DNA of 7,664 bases, from positions 1 through 7,664 of the forward strand of contig DUTO01000181.1 in the NCBI GenBank assembly GCA_012842035.1, in the 5' to 3' direction. Positions within the stretch are counted from its first letter, which is position 1. Each line of letters opens with the position of its first letter. A program made the position numbers and the translations under genes. This DNA comes from Clostridia bacterium (GTDB lineage Bacteria > Bacillota > Peptococcia > DRI-13 > DTU073). Positions 4,950 through 7,664 of the stretch are shown piece by piece. The notes beneath the pieces were generated by a model that saw only the letters and a program-made list of their open reading frames with translations, was not told where the DNA came from and did no database searches.

Positions 4950-7083
4950 CCTGCTCTGTTAACCTTGCCTCCAACATCGTATTACGCAGCTCCACTTTAT
5001 TGTTTTTTAAAGCTATAGCTAAAGCCTTTTTTGTTCCTAATAAAACCATAACTTTTTTAGCCCTCGTCACACAAGTATACAATAAATTCCGTTGTAACAT
5101 AATAAAATGTTGCGTCACGATTGGCGCCACAACAATTTTAAATTCACTACCTTGGCTCTTATGAATTGTGGTGGCATAAGCCAAAACAACTTCATCCAAT
5201 TCTGCCACATCATAATTTACAACTTGCTGGTCAAAACGAACCAGCACTTTTTTTTCTTCTTGGTCCAAAGCAACAATTCTCCCAATGTCTCCATTAAAAA
5301 TATTTTTGTCATAATTGTTTTTAATCTGCATTACTTTATCGTTTAATTTATACTTAATCCCCCCATAAGTTACCTGAGTTTTTGCAGGATTAAGGGCTTC
5401 TTGTAAAACTTCATTTAAATTCCTGACCCCGATAACCCCTCTTTGCATCGGAGTCAAAACCTGAATATCATCTATTGGATCTACAGCATAATAAGTAGGC
5501 AAACGATGAGCACAAAGCCCTTTGATTTGTTCCACAATACTTAAAGGCTCACTTTCTTCAATAAAAAAGAAGTCACTCTTGCGACCACCCTTTAAATAAG
5601 GAAAATGACCTTTGTTTATTTTATGAGCATTAGTAATAATCCTACTACCTTGTGCTTGACGAAAAATTCTCGTTAATTTTACAACCTTGACTACTCCTGA
5701 ATTAATAATATCTCTAAGTACATTCCCCGGACCTACGGAAGGTAATTGGTCCATATCTCCGACTAAAACTACCATCGCTTTATTAGGTACTGCTTTTAAT
5801 AAATTATACATTAAAACAATATCAACCATCGACATCTCATCGACAATTAAAACATCACCGTCTAAAGGATTACCGAAATCTTTCTCATATCCATGAGGAG
5901 GCTTATATTCGAGAAGACGATGTAGTGTGCGGGCCTCACGTCCCGTCGCCTCAGACAACCTTTTAGCGGCTCTTCCTGTAGGAGCAGCTAAAAGTATTTT
6001 GGCCTGCATCTTTTCTAAAACACGTATAATCGCTAAAGTAGTCGTTGTTTTACCTGTACCGGGTCCTCCGGTCAAAACCATAAACTTAGAGTCACAAGCT
6101 ACCTTAATCGCCTCTAACTGAACTTGGTCATAGACAATATTGTTTTCTCTTTGAATCTCTTTAATTATTGTCTCAATATTGGAAAAGGCAAACGGCTTTT
6201 TGGTTACCATTATTTCTTTAATTCGCTTAGCAACACCCACTTCACTATAATAAAAAGAAGGCAAATAAAACTTGTCTTCTCCTTCTTGCACAATTATTTC
6301 TTCTTTAAGCATATCTTCCAGTGCTTTCTCTAAAAGCACCTGCTCGATCTCCAACATTTCCACAGCTTCCTGTAGCAATTGTTCACGAAAAGCAAAACAA
6401 TGTCCTTCATTAGCAACTTGATTTAAAACATAAATAAGCCCGGCACGACAACGCACATAAGAATTTTGTTCAAAACCAAGCTTAGTAGCAATCTTATCTG
6501 CAATCTTAAAACCAATTCCCCAAATATCATCAGCTAAACGATATGGATTTTCTTTAACTACACTAATACTAGCATTCCCATAAGTTTTATATATTTTTAC
6601 CGCATAAGCAACCGAAACCTCATGTTCCTGAAGAAAAAGCATCACATTTTTTATTTCTTTTTGCTCTAGCCAAGCATCTTTAATCATTTCTACACGCTTA
6701 GGGCCTATCCCCTCTACCTCACTGAGCCGTTCCGGTTCTTCTTCAATTATCTGAATCGTATCTTCCTTAAACTTTTTCACAATTCGCTTAGCATTCACCG
6801 GTCCAATTCCTTTAATCAAACCACTACCTAAATATCTTTCAATTCCTGCTACCGTAGCCGGAATTTTTTCTACACAAGAATTTACTTTAAACTGTTGACC
6901 ATACTTACTATTAAAACTCCATTCTCCCTCAAGTTCAACAACGGCACCAATATTCACAAAAGCAATATTACCAACAACTGTAACTAATTCAGATTGCCCT
7001 TTTACTTTTATTTTAATCACACTAAAACCATTTTCTTCGTTAACATAAGTAATTCTTTCCACAATCCCATTTAACTTTTCCAT
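4939..7083 (-). CDS. recD2: RecD2-type ATP-dependent 5'-3' DNA helicase
   Basis: This is a 714-residue superfamily 1B helicase acting in DNA repair and replication-fork maintenance without RecB or RecC partners. Domain order is as follows. An N-terminal OB-like domain occupies about 1-75. Helix-hairpin-helix elements follow at GIGPVNAKRI (92-101), VEGIGPKRVEM (123-133) and IWGIGFKIADKI (187-198). The motor then shows Walker A GGPGTGKT (339-346), APTGRAAKRL (367-376) and Walker B VDEMSMVD (414-421). Next are GDMDQLPSVGPG (442-453), FRQ (474-476), an SH3-like insert (about 560-620), HKSQGSEF (641-648) and VTRAK (672-676). The length matches the Deinococcus and Bacillus RecD2 proteins. ATG 7083 sits only 2-4 nt after GGAGGAG (7086-7092), a short spacing, but no better in-frame start exists. 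The gene lies 21 nt after the DapF-like gene, probably in one transcript. Confidence 0.96.
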   Translation of the reverse strand: MEKLNGIVERITYVNEENGFSVIKIKVKGQSELVTVVGNIAFVNIGAVVELEGEWSFNSKYGQQFKVNSCVEKIPATVAGIERYLGSGLIKGIGPVNAKRIVKKFKEDTIQIIEEEPERLSEVEGIGPKRVEMIKDAWLEQKEIKNVMLFLQEHEVSVAYAVKIYKTYGNASISVVKENPYRLADDIWGIGFKIADKIATKLGFEQNSYVRCRAGLIYVLNQVANEGHCFAFREQLLQEAVEMLEIEQVLLEKALEDMLKEEIIVQEGEDKFYLPSFYYSEVGVAKRIKEIMVTKKPFAFSNIETIIKEIQRENNIVYDQVQLEAIKVACDSKFMVLTGGPGTGKTTTTLAIIRVLEKMQAKILLAAPTGRAAKRLSEATGREARTLHRLLEYKPPHGYEKDFGNPLDGDVLIVDEMSMVDIVLMYNLLKAVPNKAMVVLVGDMDQLPSVGPGNVLRDIINSGVVKVVKLTRIFRQAQGSRIITNAHKINKGHFPYLKGGRKSDFFFIEESEPLSIVEQIKGLCAHRLPTYYAVDPIDDIQVLTPMQRGVIGVRNLNEVLQEALNPAKTQVTYGGIKYKLNDKVMQIKNNYDKNIFNGDIGRIVALDQEEKKVLVRFDQQVVNYDVAELDEVVLAYATTIHKSQGSEFKIVVAPIVTQHFIMLQRNLLYTCVTRAKKVMVLLGTKKALAIALKNNKVELRNTMLEARLTEQEKV

Positions 7084-7104
7084 AACTCCTCCAACAATAC
7101 TTTC

Positions 7105-7664
7105 CTATTTCACATATACTATTCCTTCAGCTTCTAAATTAACTTCACCAAAAATCTCAGCTTCCTCCACATCTTCATCCCACTTAATCTTAACACCAAT
7201 CTCACCACCAGGTTGTAGTACAGATAAACCATCTATACTTTGTTTGCGTTTTGCCGCTAAAGCTGCAGCTATAGCTACCGTACCTGAACCACAACTATTT
7301 TCCCAAACAAGAGAATTAGTACTCTTGACAAAAACTAAAGGTGTTAAAAACTGTTGTTCTTCTTGATAAAACATTACACCTAAAGCATTTGTTTTTTCTT
7401 TGTTTTGCTGACTTTTAGCTTCCTGCTCCATCTTTTCTTTAATTATATTAAATTTTTTTATGGAAGGAATCGTATTCCAAACTACGACATGAGTAATTCC
7501 TGCAAAACTAACTAAAGTAAGGTCATCTTTAATATCCTCAACATTATATTTTTGGATTCTTTGCGGCACAGGCATCGGTGTTTTCACCTTTGTCGAATTC
7601 TTTTTATTTATAACTACTTGTACATTTAAAACTCCTTGATGTCCGGATATTTCTACGGGAACAA
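7105..7664 (-). CDS. DapF-superfamily epimerase/racemase, C-terminal part (partial, runs off right edge)
   Basis: The frame is open from the right edge to TAG at 7105, giving 185 visible residues. The N-terminal part lies outside the window, so the GTG at 7587 is internal and not the start. These enzymes invert an amino-acid alpha-carbon without a cofactor, using two cysteines. The second is visible in WENSCGSGTVA (Cys codon 7291-7293), aligned with the ACGTG segment of diaminopimelate epimerase. SFAGITHVVVW, upstream of it, corresponds to the VGNPH strand of DapF. The sequence differs from standard DapF (no GAGETLACGTG) and the wording ENSCGSG recalls CntK-type histidine racemases of opine-metallophore pathways. 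That is inference, because cntL/cntM-like partners are not visible. The first catalytic Cys is off-window. recD2 follows after 21 nt. Confidence 0.8.
   Translation of the reverse strand, partial: VPVEISGHQGVLNVQVVINKKNSTKVKTPMPVPQRIQKYNVEDIKDDLTLVSFAGITHVVVWNTIPSIKKFNIIKEKMEQEAKSQQNKEKTNALGVMFYQEEQQFLTPLVFVKSTNSLVWENSCGSGTVAIAAALAAKRKQSIDGLSVLQPGGEIGVKIKWDEDVEEAEIFGEVNLEAEGIVYVK

Noticed and set aside
5107..6333. Several plus-strand open frames of 64-79 codons opposite recD2
   Set aside because: They lack ribosome binding sites and recognisable protein features, and they lie antisense to a complete, well-conserved helicase.
7585..7587. GTG as the true start of the DapF-like gene
   Set aside because: The same frame continues without a stop to the right edge with family-like sequence. 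Starting here would remove the first half of the enzyme, including the first catalytic cysteine.

Overview
The window reads as ordinary chromosome of a low-GC, strictly anaerobic, probably endospore-forming member of the Firmicutes (Clostridia). The evidence is the AT-rich base composition, strong AAGGAG-type ribosome binding sites, a YtaF-type sporulation membrane protein, a ferredoxin-domain [FeFe]-hydrogenase-like protein and a stand-alone RecD2 helicase. The sequence does not fix a genus. No mobile element, CRISPR array, tRNA or rRNA gene was seen.

Layout from left to right. Positions 1-353 (minus) hold the N-terminal part of a membrane sensor, probably a methyl-accepting chemotaxis protein, that runs off the left edge. 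Positions 354-624 are non-coding. They carry a candidate sigma-A promoter for the sensor and, just upstream of it, a perfect 10-bp inverted repeat enclosing a second hairpin. ytaF (625-1209, minus, TTG start) and argB (1368-2255, plus) diverge from a 158-bp control region. That region contains a candidate promoter on each strand and two in-phase TGTATAATT repeats that could be an ArgR operator. argB meets a 424-residue [FeFe]-hydrogenase-like protein (2268-3542, minus) tail to tail with a 12-nt gap. This protein diverges from tyrS (3713-4942, plus) over 170 bp with no T-box leader. tyrS and recD2 (4939-7083, minus) converge so tightly that their stop codons overlap. recD2 lies 21 nt downstream of a DapF-superfamily epimerase/racemase gene (7105 to the right edge, minus), so these two are probably co-transcribed.

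The genes do not form one pathway. They are housekeeping or metabolic neighbours: arginine biosynthesis (ArgB), tyrosine charging of tRNA (TyrS), DNA repair (RecD2), hydrogen or redox metabolism (hydrogenase-like protein), amino-acid epimerisation (DapF-like), spore membrane (YtaF) and sensing (MCP-like). The points most worth checking are the structured element at 491-562, the putative ArgR operator, the TSCCCP version of the H-cluster motif, the EF-hand-like loop in YtaF and the shared stop-codon/inverted-repeat junction of tyrS and recD2. I found no convincing new multi-gene system.
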